A stretch of 64,000 nucleotides of DNA from Chryseobacterium pennipullorum (GTDB lineage: Bacteria > Bacteroidota > Bacteroidia > Flavobacteriales > Weeksellaceae), in contig NZ_QNVV01000017.1 in NCBI RefSeq assembly GCF_003384725.1, forward strand, positions 47,071 to 111,070, read 5' to 3'. Below the pieces are notes generated by a model. The model ran no database searches and was not told the origin of the DNA. It saw only the letters and a program-made list of their open reading frames with translations. Positions within the stretch are counted from its first letter, which is position 1, and each line of letters begins with the position of its first letter. The position numbers and the translations under genes are program-made. Positions 16,292 through 25,978 of the stretch are shown piece after piece.

Positions 16292-18100
16292 TTACTTAGC
16301 AGCCTGAGGAATTTCAATGGCTGTAAGTTCCAGTGTATAGGTTTGTAGCTGATGGTTGATCTCTGACAATCTATTTCTGAAGAATAATGAGGTCCCGAAC
16401 AGGTCCCGATAATAAGCTATTCCTTCGAGCATATTTTTTCTAAAAGAATTCCATTTTTTGGTTTGGGCATGGCTAACCTGTATAGACGCATCAGTCACTT
16501 CTTTTTTCAAGTAATCAATATACATCTTAAGCTCGTTGATAAACATATTCGGGCGCGGGATACCGGAAAGGATATTGGCATTTCCGTAAATGTGCTGCAT
16601 CATTTCAGATAGTGAAACCTCTTTATCAAAGAAAGCAATATTGGGCCCCGGACATATGACAACCCCTTGTTTTTCTCCTTTTATTTCGATATTCTGTTCT
16701 ATGTATGCCGCATTGACAAGTCCTACGCACAGACAGGCCTTGTCTGTAATACCGGTTCTTTCTTTGTCAAATTCTTCTTTACTCAGAGCTTCCTTTCTGT
16801 TTTCCAGTTCCTTCAGTTTGATATCCTGATATTTTTTAGAAGCCGTGCATGTTCCTTCAGGTGAAAATTCTTTACTCAGGGCCAGCAGCTTTTTGGGGCA
16901 TGAGCTTCCGTATTTGCCACGGGCTTCTTTTTCGTATTTCAGTTTTTCATTTGAAGTTCCTTTTACGGTATTGAAGGGTACACCAAGTGGAGAGATATTG
17001 CTCAGGTAAAAATCTTTTTTTTTGGCTTTTACAAGCAGATTCCGGGTTTCTGCATCTACAGAGGTGGCTTCAGGAACCAGTAAAAAGGGAGAGCCCCAGC
17101 CTACGCTGTCTACCTGATACTGAGCAAGCAGAAACTCATGCTCCTCTGAAGTGCCTACTCCACCCTGTACGGTAATTTTCATCTCTAAAGGCTCTGAAAC
17201 AACAGGTTTACCTTTTTGTTCCAGGGCGTTAACCATTAGTGCGTGTGCCGACTGTATCAGCTCGTTTTTTTTCTGCCTAAATTCTTCCATGATCGGTCCC
17301 AGAAGCATCCCTTCAGTGGCAAATGCATGCCCGCCACAGTTAAGACCCGATTCTATCCTGTATTCCGAAACCCACAAGCCTTTTTTAGCAAGAAAGTTTC
17401 CCTGGATCATTGCAGAACGGAAATCACTTACCTTTAGAATAATTTTCTTCTTCAAAATACCGTGCTGATCCGGAAAAAAATCTTCAAACTCTTCCATATA
17501 GCTGTACAGACGTGGGTTCATCCCGGCAGAAAGAACCATAGATGAAGATAATTTACTCATGGCAAACCCACGGAGCGATGCATGGGCATCATTATACATC
17601 ACCGGCAGCTGCTGATTGTTTTTATAATTATCTTTATCCACCTTCGTCATAATGTTGACGTCAATACTACCCGGCTTAAGATTCGTTTCAATATAGTTTT
17701 TGATTTGCGTCCCCCAGCCCTCGCTTTGGCTGATGATACTCTGAAGACCGCTTTTTACATCTGAAGTATTAGGCAGCATCGCGATAAAATCTTTCAAAGC
17801 CTCTTTGTTCTTGCTTATTTCATGCTTGAAAGCTTTAAATTTTTCATTCACGATATCATCCACCATATCCAGATAGGCGGTAATTCTCTTTGCCCTGTAA
17901 TCTTCTGTTTTTGTCGAAATTCCCAGATAATCCAGGTTAAACTTTTGATTGTAAAAGTTTTTCATTTTCTCCAGGATTTCGTCATCAATAATAGAGATTA
18001 CGGAAGAAATTCCATATTGTGCGACACGGATCGGGCTGTCTATGGTATAAGACAGGCCCATTACCGGAATATGGAAATTGTGTAAGGTTTTTTTTGTCAT
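16292..18100 (-). CDS. Large FMN TIM-barrel protein of the nitronate monooxygenase family
   Basis: The 602-residue protein opens with IPVMGLSYTIDSPIRVAQYG (11-30), the first barrel strand of NMO/2-nitropropane dioxygenase-like enzymes. SGLNCGGHAF (251-260) corresponds to the family EAGGH motif with His258. VQGGVGTSEEHEFLLAQYQV, then VGWGSPFLLVPEA (311-345), matches the phosphate-binding GG-I/V and G-FL-PEA segments. It is almost twice the usual length: a helical insertion at about 50-170 and a long C-terminal part. Cys401, 418, 456, 458 and 483 cluster in that C-terminal part and could hold metal or an Fe-S cluster. No operon partner is seen. A flavin oxidoreductase role is likely; the substrate is unknown. 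Confidence 0.7.
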   Translation of the reverse strand: MTKKTLHNFHIPVMGLSYTIDSPIRVAQYGISSVISIIDDEILEKMKNFYNQKFNLDYLGISTKTEDYRAKRITAYLDMVDDIVNEKFKAFKHEISKNKEALKDFIAMLPNTSDVKSGLQSIISQSEGWGTQIKNYIETNLKPGSIDVNIMTKVDKDNYKNNQQLPVMYNDAHASLRGFAMSKLSSSMVLSAGMNPRLYSYMEEFEDFFPDQHGILKKKIILKVSDFRSAMIQGNFLAKKGLWVSEYRIESGLNCGGHAFATEGMLLGPIMEEFRQKKNELIQSAHALMVNALEQKGKPVVSEPLEMKITVQGGVGTSEEHEFLLAQYQVDSVGWGSPFLLVPEATSVDAETRNLLVKAKKKDFYLSNISPLGVPFNTVKGTSNEKLKYEKEARGKYGSSCPKKLLALSKEFSPEGTCTASKKYQDIKLKELENRKEALSKEEFDKERTGITDKACLCVGLVNAAYIEQNIEIKGEKQGVVICPGPNIAFFDKEVSLSEMMQHIYGNANILSGIPRPNMFINELKMYIDYLKKEVTDASIQVSHAQTKKWNSFRKNMLEGIAYYRDLFGTSLFFRNRLSEINHQLQTYTLELTAIEIPQAAK

Positions 18101-18302
18101 ATTTTCAATAAAAGTTCTTCATTAATACACTAAAAATTCCTTTACAACGATTCACTTCCTAAATATATCATTTTAAAATTAACTATGCATTAAATAACAC
18201 TTGCAATATGGAAAACATGTCAAATGTCATTTAATTTCAAACCGAAGCCCTGAAAACAGTCAACCAGAATTTGATCTCATACGTACCTTTTATAATAGTC
18301 AA

Positions 18303-18338
18303 AGGCTGTCCCCATTGTAAATAATGGTAAGACAGCCT
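18303..18338. terminator. Hairpin after the RND adaptor gene, possible terminator
   Basis: AGGCTGTC and GACAGCCT (18303-18310, 18331-18338) enclose a second small stem CCATT/AATGG. A T-rich run follows only on the forward strand, which has no gene here, so assignment to the adaptor gene on the reverse strand is uncertain. Confidence 0.4.
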
Positions 18339-18363
18339 GAATTTATTTTTTTGGTGGAAATTC

Positions 18364-19515
18364 CTACTCAGCCTTATTTTTAAGCATCATCAACAGACTG
18401 TAAGCTCCTTTGCAGACTATCTTTTTATGCTTCAGGATGTCTGCTTTCAGAATTTCTGTAAACTGACTGTCAGTAATTCCTGTGGTCACCGGAACCATTT
18501 TATAATTTGACTGCCCGAGATCCTCAAAAACATAATTTTTGTTTTCAAAAGAAACTATAGATTCATTGGGAAGTCCCTGGGTATACCGGTTGCTGACATT
18601 CACTTCAGCATTAATATACATTCCTTTTACAAACTCAGAATGTGAAGATGCAAGTTTCGCTACCGCAGTGGCAGAACCTCCGTTTTCAATAGCGGGCACC
18701 ACACTTACAATGCTGGCAGCAGCCTTCACTTCAGGATTCTGATTGCTGTACACGGCAATTTGCTGGCCTATTTTTACATCATTGAAATCATTTTCAAAAA
18801 CCTTCAGTTCCAAAAGCAACCCTGCAGGATTGATCAATTCAAATAAAGTATCTGCAGGATTGATATATTGCCCGTTATTCACCAAGATTTTGCTTACAAA
18901 TCCTGTAAACGGTGCATGAATATTAATTTTGCTTCTGATATTTCCGGTATGTAAACCTTTAGCATTGATTCCGATAATTTTCAGTTTTTCTTCAAGGCCT
19001 TTTAAGGTGGCGTTCAGCATGGAATAATCTGCCTGAGCGGTTTGCATGGTTTTGTCACTGCTTGCCTTACTTATATTAAGATCTTTCTGCCTGTCCAGAT
19101 TCAGGCGTGCTGCTTCCTGCTGTGCCCTGGTCACCAGATAATCCTGTTGAAGCTGTATAAACTGTGGATCTTCGACAACAGCAAGAATCTGCCCCTTGGT
19201 GAAATGGCTGCCATTAATGATATTAATAGATTTGATATGACCGCCCATAATGCTGGAAACCGAACTGAGGTAGGAAGGAGCAATCTCAGCTTTTCCGTTG
19301 AGGATGATCTGTTTTTCCATTTTCCTGTCCTGTATCGAGGTCAACGTAATGCCTACTGATTGGAGCTGCTGATCAGACAGGTGTACTGTATTATCATGCT
19401 GACCTGCAAATTTTGTGTTTTCGTACACCGTTTTTTCCTGTTCTTTTTTTCCTGAACAGGATGATAAAACTGCTGCGAGACCAAGGCTGTATATTGATAT
19501 TTTTCTTAGTGGCAT
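18364..19515 (-). CDS. czcB: RND efflux periplasmic adaptor lipoprotein (CzcB/CusB-like)
   Basis: The 383-residue membrane-fusion protein is a lipoprotein: LGLAAVLSSC gives a lipobox with Cys20. The order of parts is a barrel-sandwich half (SIMGGHIKSINIINGSHFTK, 88-107), a helical hairpin (LQQDYLVTRAQQEAARLNLD and on), the second lipoyl half (NIHAPFTGFVSKILVNNGQY) and beta-barrel and membrane-proximal domains. It links the inner-membrane pump to the outer-membrane channel. The gene lies 7 bp after the czcA-tolC fusion and is the last of the operon. Confidence 0.92.
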   Translation of the reverse strand: MPLRKISIYSLGLAAVLSSCSGKKEQEKTVYENTKFAGQHDNTVHLSDQQLQSVGITLTSIQDRKMEKQIILNGKAEIAPSYLSSVSSIMGGHIKSINIINGSHFTKGQILAVVEDPQFIQLQQDYLVTRAQQEAARLNLDRQKDLNISKASSDKTMQTAQADYSMLNATLKGLEEKLKIIGINAKGLHTGNIRSKINIHAPFTGFVSKILVNNGQYINPADTLFELINPAGLLLELKVFENDFNDVKIGQQIAVYSNQNPEVKAAASIVSVVPAIENGGSATAVAKLASSHSEFVKGMYINAEVNVSNRYTQGLPNESIVSFENKNYVFEDLGQSNYKMVPVTTGITDSQFTEILKADILKHKKIVCKGAYSLLMMLKNKAE

Positions 19516-19522
19516 GTCGCTG

Positions 19523-22500
19523 TTATTTTGAAATTAAAAAATTAAGTTCTGCACCTGTTTGATTGAGTTTTTCCAACTGATCAATATAATCAGCTTTTAT
19601 TTTAACGGCCTGATTGACCAGGATTACCCAATCCAGATAGTTTATCTCACCGGCATCCATTTGCTTTTGCGCTGTTTTCAGAATGATCTCGGACTTGGGA
19701 AGCTGTTTCTGCTCGTAATTTTCAATAATCTTCTGCTGGTTTACCAAATTATTCAGTTGTTGGCGCAATCTGTTTTTTAGCTCAATTTCTTTCCTGTGGA
19801 ATTCATTTTCGGAGATGCTGATTTTTGCCTTTGCAGCTTTTGCGATCGCACGCTGCCCTTTGGTAAATAACGGGATTCCAACACCCACCTGCACAGAATT
19901 AAAACGATTGTTATTGATGTTCTTCATGCTTTGATTCGTATAGCCCACCATCAAATCAGGAAGAAGTTTGCTTTTTTCCAGCTGTTCCTCGGCTTCACCT
20001 ACTTTGATTTGCTGCTGCAAATACTGCAGTTCCGGATGTTGACTGATCATATCTTCAGTCATTTTCAGACGGATGTCCAAGGTTGATTTTTCTGCCACAG
20101 GATGATAAGGAACATCGGACTGAAGCAGAAGCTGGAGTTGTAGAATGGCAATATTGAGGTCATTTTCAAGAGTATCCATCTGGATTTTCACCTGTTCCTT
20201 CTGGATTTCTGCTGTAGATTCTTCCAGAATATTGGCTTCACCTTTTCTCAGTCTCAATCCTGCTTTATCGGCAAAGATGGTATATAAACCGGTAATGTAT
20301 TCCAGTACTTTCTTCTTCTCCTGAAGCACTAATATTCTGTAAAAAACATCAGTGACTTCCTTGGTAAGCTGAGCCTTGGTAAGTCTTTGGCTGATAACAC
20401 CGGACATCCACTGCGCATCCAGCATCTGTTTTCTCTTGGAGTAAACGGTCGGAAAGCTGAACTTCTGGGATATTACCAATGAATTATCGGTTTCTTCACC
20501 CTGAATCTGTCCCAATGCTCCGGAAACTTCCAGCTGAGGGATATCAAGGTAGCTGCCTTTTAGTTGTTGCTGGTATTCCGAAATCAATCTTGAATTTTTC
20601 AGGGTTCCGTTTTGCTGAAAGGCTTTTTCCAGGGCCTGCTCATAGGTAATAGGTTCCTGCGCCTGAAAGCTTCCAAAAGAAATCAGAAGCAAGACTACAG
20701 ATAGCTTTTTATAGTTTATTTTTTTAGGAAATTTCATTTTATTCTTGTTAATATGTTCAAATAAGACGTAGAGAATTGGCAGGACAAATAAGGTTAAAAG
20801 TGTGGCAAGCATCAGCCCGCCGATCACCACTGTAGCCAGAGGCCTCTGTACCTCCGCTCCCGCCCCGCTGCTTAATGCCATTGGCAGGAAACCCAGAGAA
20901 GCTACAAACGCTGTCATCAGAACAGGACGAAGCCTGATTCTGGTACCGGTAAGGACAATTCTGCTGACATTGGTTATCCCATTGCTCTTCAATCGGTTAA
21001 ATTCTGATATTAAAACAATTCCATTAAGAACAGCGACACCAAACAAAGCAATAAATCCAACTCCTGCACTGATACTGAAAGGCATGCCCCTTAATGCAAG
21101 AAAGTAAATCCCGCCTATCGCTGATAGAGGAATTGCCGTATAGATCAGCAAGCTGTGCTTTACAGAACCGAAGGCAAAGAATAGTAAGAGGAAGATCATC
21201 ACCAAAGAGATGGGAACAGCTATTCCAAGCCTGGCTTTGGCCTCATTTAAATTTTCAAAGGTTCCACCGTAAGAAATTGTGTATCCTGGCGAAAATTTGA
21301 GTTTTTTCCCAACCTTTTCCTGAACTTCTTCTACAATAGTCTGTACATCCCGTCCTCTGATATTGAACCCTACAATAATTCTTCTTTTGGTATCCTCTCT
21401 CTGTATCTGGTTCGGACTGTTTCTAAGTTCCACTTTTGCCAGCTGTGATAAAGGAATCTGTTCCCCTGAAGCGGTGGGAACCAATACATTCCGGATTGTT
21501 GAGAGGTCTTTTTTATAATCATTATTCATCCGGACCACAATGTCAAACTTCTTTTCGCCCTCATACAATGCGCCGGCAGTCTGACCGGCGAAAGCCATAT
21601 TAACCACCCTGTTGATTTCCGAAACGGAAATATTGTACCGGGAAAGTTCTGCACGGTTATAATCAATGACAACCTGCGGAGCACCTACAACAGGCTCTAT
21701 GTACAGATCCTGAGCTCCTTTCACTGTATTGATAACACTTCCGAGCTTTTTGGCATAGCTGGTAAGGCTGTCAAGATCTTCTCCGTATATTTTGCAGACG
21801 ACATCCTGTCTCGCTCCGGTCATCAGCTCGTTGAAACGCATCTGTACCGGAAATTGAAAGCTGGTCGTGAGTCCAGGAATAACACCTACTGCCTTGCTCA
21901 TCTTTTCAGAGAGTTCGGGAAATGATTTTGCAGAGGTCCATTCCTTTTTAGGTTTTAAAACAATAATCATATCCCCTGCATCCATAGGCATGGGTTCCGT
22001 TGGGATTTCGGCGCTTCCGATCTTCGCCACCACCTTTTCTATTTCCGGAAATTTCTTTAAAAGGATATTGGCCGCCTGGGTGGTTACTTTTTTGGTTTCA
22101 TTAATATTGCTCCCCTGCAGGATTCTCATTTCTACAGCGAAATCTCCTTCTTCCAATGAGGGAATGAATTCACCTCCCATCCGTGACAGGATAAATACAG
22201 CACCGGCGAAAAGGATAAAGACCCCAAGGAGGATGATTTTCCTGAACATAAGCGCTTTTATTAACAATTTCTGATGCCCTGTTTCCACTTTGGCCATCAC
22301 CTTGTCAGAAATATTTTCCTTTTGCTTTTTCTTTCTGCTTAAAACGAGAGCACTCATCATCGGAATGTAAGTAAGGGAAAGTAAAAAGGCTCCGATAAGA
22401 GCAAAAGCTACCGTCTGAGCCATAGGCTTGAACATTTTTCCCTCAATCCCCTGCAGTGTAAATATCGGCAGATATACAATCAGGATAATAATCTGTCCGA

Positions 22501-23860
22501 AAACGGCACTGTTCACCATTTTGGTGGCTGAACCTGAAACCTGTTCATCCATTTCGTTTTTGCTGAGCATGCCGTCTTTTCCGAAATGTTTTTTATGAGC
22601 GAGCTGATGAAGCACTGCCTCAACGATAATGACGGCGCCATCTACAATAAGCCCGAAATCGAGGGCTCCAAGGCTCATCAGATTACCTCCCACTCCAAAG
22701 ATATTCATCATGATAACCGCAAACAGCATCGATAGTGGAATAACAGAAGCCACCAATAATCCGGCTCTGAAATTTCCAAGAAACAGGACCAGGATAAAAA
22801 CAACGATCAGGGCACCTTCCATAAGATTTGTTTTAACCGTACTGATGGTATTATTTACCATTTTAGCACGGTCAAGAAACGGCTCTATCACTACACCTTC
22901 AGGTAAGGATTCCTGAATTTTCTCCAACCGCTGTTTGATATTCGCAATGACCTTGTTGGCATTTTCTCCTTTAAGCATCAATACAATGGCTCCGGATACT
23001 TCACCCGTATCATTATAGGTCATAGCTCCGTACCTTGTGGCATACCCAATTTTTACAGAGGCTACATCTTTGATATGAACCGGTATTCCTTCAGGTGTAT
23101 TGGATACCTGGATATTTCCAATATCTTCCGTGCTTCCCAAAAGGCCTTCACTCCTGATAAAAAGAACCGTTTCTTTCTTTTCTATATAAGCCCCTCCAGT
23201 GTTCTGGTTATTTTTTTCCAGAGAAGCAAAAACATCATTAATGTTGATATCAAATGCCTGAAGTTGATTAGGATTAATGGCAATCTCGTACTGTTTCAAT
23301 TTCCCTCCGAAACTGCTGACATCAGCAACCCCTTTGGTTCCCAGAAGTTGACGTCTGACTACCCAGTCCTGAATGGTTCTGAGCTCCGTTTCGTCATAAA
23401 CATTTTCATAGCCTTTTTTAGCTCTGACCACATATTGAAAAATTTCTCCCAAGCCGGTAGAGATAGGCCCCAGTTCAGGCTTCCCGATTCCTTCAGGAAT
23501 ATTTTCCTGTACAAGCTGCAGGCGTTCCTGAACCTGTTGTCGCGCCCAGTATACATCGGTTTTATCATCGAAGACTATCGTGACCAATGATAGCCCAAAC
23601 CTGGAAAGGCTCCGGAGTTCCGTAATACCGCTGATGTTACTGGTAGCCTGCTCAATCGGAAAAGTAACCAGCCGTTCAATGTCTGCTGCTCCATAGGAAG
23701 GAGCTGTGGTGATGACCTGAACCTGATTGTTGGTAATATCAGGCTGAGCGTCTATGGGAAGTTTTGTGGTTTCATATATTCCAAAAAGAATGAGAGCCCC
23801 TGTAAACAGAGCAATGATGAGCTTATTCTTTACAGAAAACTCAATAATTTTATTTAACAT
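19523..23860 (-). CDS. czcA: CzcA-type heavy-metal RND pump fused to a TolC-type outer-membrane channel
   Basis: The first about 1,040 residues are a full RND pump: NKLIIALFTGALILFGIYET at the N-terminus, two large periplasmic loops, and twelve membrane helices. The helix-4 motif DFGLIVDGAVIIVE has the Asp-x6-Asp pattern of the HME group that exports Zn/Co/Cd/Ni rather than Cu/Ag. After a linker (KNKMKFPKKINYKK), residues about 1050-1445 hold a second signal-like helix ending SFGSFQAQ and two TolC-type halves (YEQALEKAFQQNGTLKNSRL and on). Pump and channel in one chain occurs in Bacteroidetes. No stop or frameshift is seen at the junction. Confidence 0.94.
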   Translation of the reverse strand: MLNKIIEFSVKNKLIIALFTGALILFGIYETTKLPIDAQPDITNNQVQVITTAPSYGAADIERLVTFPIEQATSNISGITELRSLSRFGLSLVTIVFDDKTDVYWARQQVQERLQLVQENIPEGIGKPELGPISTGLGEIFQYVVRAKKGYENVYDETELRTIQDWVVRRQLLGTKGVADVSSFGGKLKQYEIAINPNQLQAFDININDVFASLEKNNQNTGGAYIEKKETVLFIRSEGLLGSTEDIGNIQVSNTPEGIPVHIKDVASVKIGYATRYGAMTYNDTGEVSGAIVLMLKGENANKVIANIKQRLEKIQESLPEGVVIEPFLDRAKMVNNTISTVKTNLMEGALIVVFILVLFLGNFRAGLLVASVIPLSMLFAVIMMNIFGVGGNLMSLGALDFGLIVDGAVIIVEAVLHQLAHKKHFGKDGMLSKNEMDEQVSGSATKMVNSAVFGQIIILIVYLPIFTLQGIEGKMFKPMAQTVAFALIGAFLLSLTYIPMMSALVLSRKKKQKENISDKVMAKVETGHQKLLIKALMFRKIILLGVFILFAGAVFILSRMGGEFIPSLEEGDFAVEMRILQGSNINETKKVTTQAANILLKKFPEIEKVVAKIGSAEIPTEPMPMDAGDMIIVLKPKKEWTSAKSFPELSEKMSKAVGVIPGLTTSFQFPVQMRFNELMTGARQDVVCKIYGEDLDSLTSYAKKLGSVINTVKGAQDLYIEPVVGAPQVVIDYNRAELSRYNISVSEINRVVNMAFAGQTAGALYEGEKKFDIVVRMNNDYKKDLSTIRNVLVPTASGEQIPLSQLAKVELRNSPNQIQREDTKRRIIVGFNIRGRDVQTIVEEVQEKVGKKLKFSPGYTISYGGTFENLNEAKARLGIAVPISLVMIFLLLFFAFGSVKHSLLIYTAIPLSAIGGIYFLALRGMPFSISAGVGFIALFGVAVLNGIVLISEFNRLKSNGITNVSRIVLTGTRIRLRPVLMTAFVASLGFLPMALSSGAGAEVQRPLATVVIGGLMLATLLTLFVLPILYVLFEHINKNKMKFPKKINYKKLSVVLLLISFGSFQAQEPITYEQALEKAFQQNGTLKNSRLISEYQQQLKGSYLDIPQLEVSGALGQIQGEETDNSLVISQKFSFPTVYSKRKQMLDAQWMSGVISQRLTKAQLTKEVTDVFYRILVLQEKKKVLEYITGLYTIFADKAGLRLRKGEANILEESTAEIQKEQVKIQMDTLENDLNIAILQLQLLLQSDVPYHPVAEKSTLDIRLKMTEDMISQHPELQYLQQQIKVGEAEEQLEKSKLLPDLMVGYTNQSMKNINNNRFNSVQVGVGIPLFTKGQRAIAKAAKAKISISENEFHRKEIELKNRLRQQLNNLVNQQKIIENYEQKQLPKSEIILKTAQKQMDAGEINYLDWVILVNQAVKIKADYIDQLEKLNQTGAELNFLISK

Positions 23861-24143
23861 GAAAAAATAATTAGTTGATCACCCGGAACATCCTATCCAT
23901 ACAGTATAACCCTTATCCTTCAAATCACAAAAGACACAAAATATTTTTTAGACATCCTGGAATTTTACTGAGATTATGGTATGATCCTAAAAAAGCGTTT
24001 ACCTTATTATGAAAATAGGTTTGCTACAACACCTTGAAGGTCATAATGCGATACACCGACGTGGATATTACGGATTTGTTGATGGTAATAAGAATAGCTG
24101 CTTACACGATACGGCAAGCATTAATTTTAAAAAATTAAATCGC

Positions 24144-24506
24144 TCAGGATAGCCGGGGAGGCTGGAAAATCCGGGAAAGATAAAGATGGGAAAAATCCTT
24201 TTCCAGATACATGCTTTTTTTTCTTGGAACCGCAATTTCTTTTGGTTTTTTAATCTCAAAGGTAAGCTCCGGAAGTTGAGCATGTACAGTGAGTACAATG
24301 GGTGGATTGATAAACGGCAGCTTCTGATCGGTATCCCAATCTGAATCTTCTTTGTGATTGTCGTAATGTTCCATCACAAATTCTGACAGGCTTCCGTGGT
24401 ACTCCATATAATGCTGTACAAACATAGGTACTTTAAGCACTTCCGCCGTATTGGTAGTGGCAAATAAATACATAATGGAACATACTATGGAAAACCATTT
24501 TAACAT
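24144..24506 (-). CDS. Small secreted protein leading the metal-efflux operon
   Basis: The 120-residue protein has an N-terminal hydrophobic segment (FSIVCSIMYLFATTNT). Then comes a polar part with many His, Asp and Glu residues (VQHYMEYHG, EHYDNHKEDSDWD) and a conserved-looking end FSHLYLSRIFQPPRLS. Similar short proteins lead CzcA operons in other flavobacteria. The His/Asp-rich middle could bind metal in the periplasm. It lies 283 bp upstream of the pump gene with no visible terminator between, so co-transcription is probable but unproven. Confidence 0.7.
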   Translation of the reverse strand: MLKWFSIVCSIMYLFATTNTAEVLKVPMFVQHYMEYHGSLSEFVMEHYDNHKEDSDWDTDQKLPFINPPIVLTVHAQLPELTFEIKKPKEIAVPRKKSMYLEKDFSHLYLSRIFQPPRLS

Positions 24507-24592
24507 GACCGCAAATATAGGGCTAAAATTTTCTTTGAAAAGACTGTCAGTATTAAATTTTCAAGAATTTTACAGGACGGAAAGGTCATCAT

Positions 24593-25267
24593 CTACATCT
24601 TCCTGATCTCCCGATTAATATGTTCTTGTATATACTTATAGAGCAGCTCATCTGTATCATCATCAATAGCAATACAACTTACCGTATGGCCTGTATTTTT
24701 CGGAAAGTATTTCTGAATATATTCCTGCATAACTTGTGGATTTAAAGGCCTTGTACAAAAAAAGTTCAATGGGAAGCTGTGATCAAGGTCAGAGAAAATG
24801 TTCTCTTTATCTTCCGCATAAATAACACTGGTCACCCTTTTCACCACCGGTAAAGCTCTGTAAATCTGGTATAAGAGAGGAAGTGATGCTGCAGTACCGA
24901 TAAGGAAATAATGGTCGCCGGTAATATCAGGAGATCCTTCAAGCAATGAGGGAATGAAAAATACCGTATCCCCTTCCTGAATTCTTTGTGTCCAGTCTTT
25001 CAGGGTATCGTCTGAAAAAATAGTGATGGCAAAATCGGCAATATGGTAAACAGGATCATAATCCCAGACATAGGCATGATGCCGGCGGGCTGCGGAATCA
25101 TAATATGGATCAGACAGGTACAGGTACACTGCCAGACCGGTAATATCGTGAAATATTGAAAAATTCTGACTTTGAATTTTCAAGTGGTAAGTGTTTGCTG
25201 CAATTTTATCTTTTAGGATAACAATTCCCGTAAAAATAGTCGGAACCGAAGTTTGAGGGGTATTCAT
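24593..25267 (-). CDS. Divergent siderophore-interacting (FAD-binding) protein
   Basis: The 224-residue protein resembles the SIP ferric reductase family in order: an FAD-barrel start (FTGIVILKDKIAANTYHLKI), HHAYVWDYDPVYHIADFAIT in place of the RxYT flavin motif, IQEGDTVFFIPS, and an NAD-domain strand YFLIGTAASLPLLYQIYRAL. The FAD-contacting RxYS/T motif is weak here (HAYVW), so flavin binding is uncertain. It is separated from the second, typical SIP gene by a Crp/Fnr regulator. A perfect FNR-type box lies 52 bp upstream of the start. A role in reductive iron release is inferred from family and neighbours. Confidence 0.7.
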   Translation of the reverse strand: MNTPQTSVPTIFTGIVILKDKIAANTYHLKIQSQNFSIFHDITGLAVYLYLSDPYYDSAARRHHAYVWDYDPVYHIADFAITIFSDDTLKDWTQRIQEGDTVFFIPSLLEGSPDITGDHYFLIGTAASLPLLYQIYRALPVVKRVTSVIYAEDKENIFSDLDHSFPLNFFCTRPLNPQVMQEYIQKYFPKNTGHTVSCIAIDDDTDELLYKYIQEHINREIRKM

Positions 25268-25287
25268 TATGTATCTAACTGTACCTG

Positions 25288-25332
25288 CAAATTTGGAAAA
25301 TTACAGCGTTTAAAACCATTGATCTGGATCAA
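25288..25332 (-). promoter_or_regulatory. FNR/Crp-type activator site and -7 box of the divergent SIP gene
   Basis: TTGATCTGGATCAA (25319-25332) is a perfect TTGAT-N4-ATCAA box. Its centre lies 34 bp upstream of a degenerate -7 element (CAAATTTG, 25295-25288), which puts it near -41 to -44, the usual place for direct activation. Confidence 0.7.
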
Positions 25333-25342
25333 AAAGAGAATA

Positions 25343-25912
25343 TTAGAGTTTCGATTTGAGCCTGCTGAGCGTCTCCTGGGATATATTGAGATACGAAGCA
25401 ACCATTTTGTTTGAGAGCCGTCGTACAATAATCGGATTTTCGTCCAGTAATTGACGGTATTTTTCCAGGGCATCCTGAACCAGGAAAGACATCAGCCTTC
25501 TGGTATTTGTTACATAAGCCATTTCAAGATACATTCTGTAAAATTTTTCCCATTGTGGAATAAGGTCCAGCAGATGGTAAAAATTTTTATGGGTAATATA
25601 ATACACTTCGGAATCCTCTACAGCCTGAATAAATTCTTCAGAAGGTTCTGCAGTAATGAAACTGACCAGCGCTGTGGCAAACTGATTTTCAAAAGCAAAA
25701 TACCGTGTGGAATCTTGGCCGTCCTCATTAATAAAGAATATCCTGAGACAGCCAGATCCTACAAAAAATGTTCTCTGGCTGGACTGTCCATTGGTAAGGA
25801 GCAGTTCATTCTTTTTTAACTTCATGGGCCTGAAATAGGAAATAATGGTTCCCATTTCTTCATCTGTTACCGATATTTTGCTTTTGATATATGAAACTAA
25901 AAGTTCTTCCAT
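25343..25912 (-). CDS. Crp/Fnr-family transcriptional regulator
   Basis: The 189-residue protein has a cyclic-nucleotide-binding fold at about residues 15-125 (ELLLTNGQSSQRTFFVGSGC, EDGQDSTRYFAFENQFATAL) and a C-terminal helix-turn-helix, SNKMVASYLNISQETLSRLK. The recognition helix carries E-T-x-S-R, the same contact residues FNR uses for TTGAT half-sites. The protein has a single Cys, in the sensor domain, so it cannot hold an FNR-type 4Fe-4S cluster, and the effector is unknown. FNR-type boxes precede the flanking SIP-like gene, the MFS-SIP operon and, less perfectly, the antiporter. Its own promoter has TACATTTG (25940-25933). Confidence 0.9.
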   Translation of the reverse strand: MEELLVSYIKSKISVTDEEMGTIISYFRPMKLKKNELLLTNGQSSQRTFFVGSGCLRIFFINEDGQDSTRYFAFENQFATALVSFITAEPSEEFIQAVEDSEVYYITHKNFYHLLDLIPQWEKFYRMYLEMAYVTNTRRLMSFLVQDALEKYRQLLDENPIIVRRLSNKMVASYLNISQETLSRLKSKL

Positions 25913-25978
25913 GTATTGAAATCAGTGGTAAGCAAATGTAGTAATAAAAGCCCTACCCGCTTACTTTTTTGATTGATT

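Noticed and set aside
24009..24152. Forward frame of 47 codons between the metal pump gene and the small secreted protein gene
   Set aside because: It lies on the opposite strand to the operon and overlaps the secreted protein gene, has no promoter, and its sequence is not protein-like in its second half.
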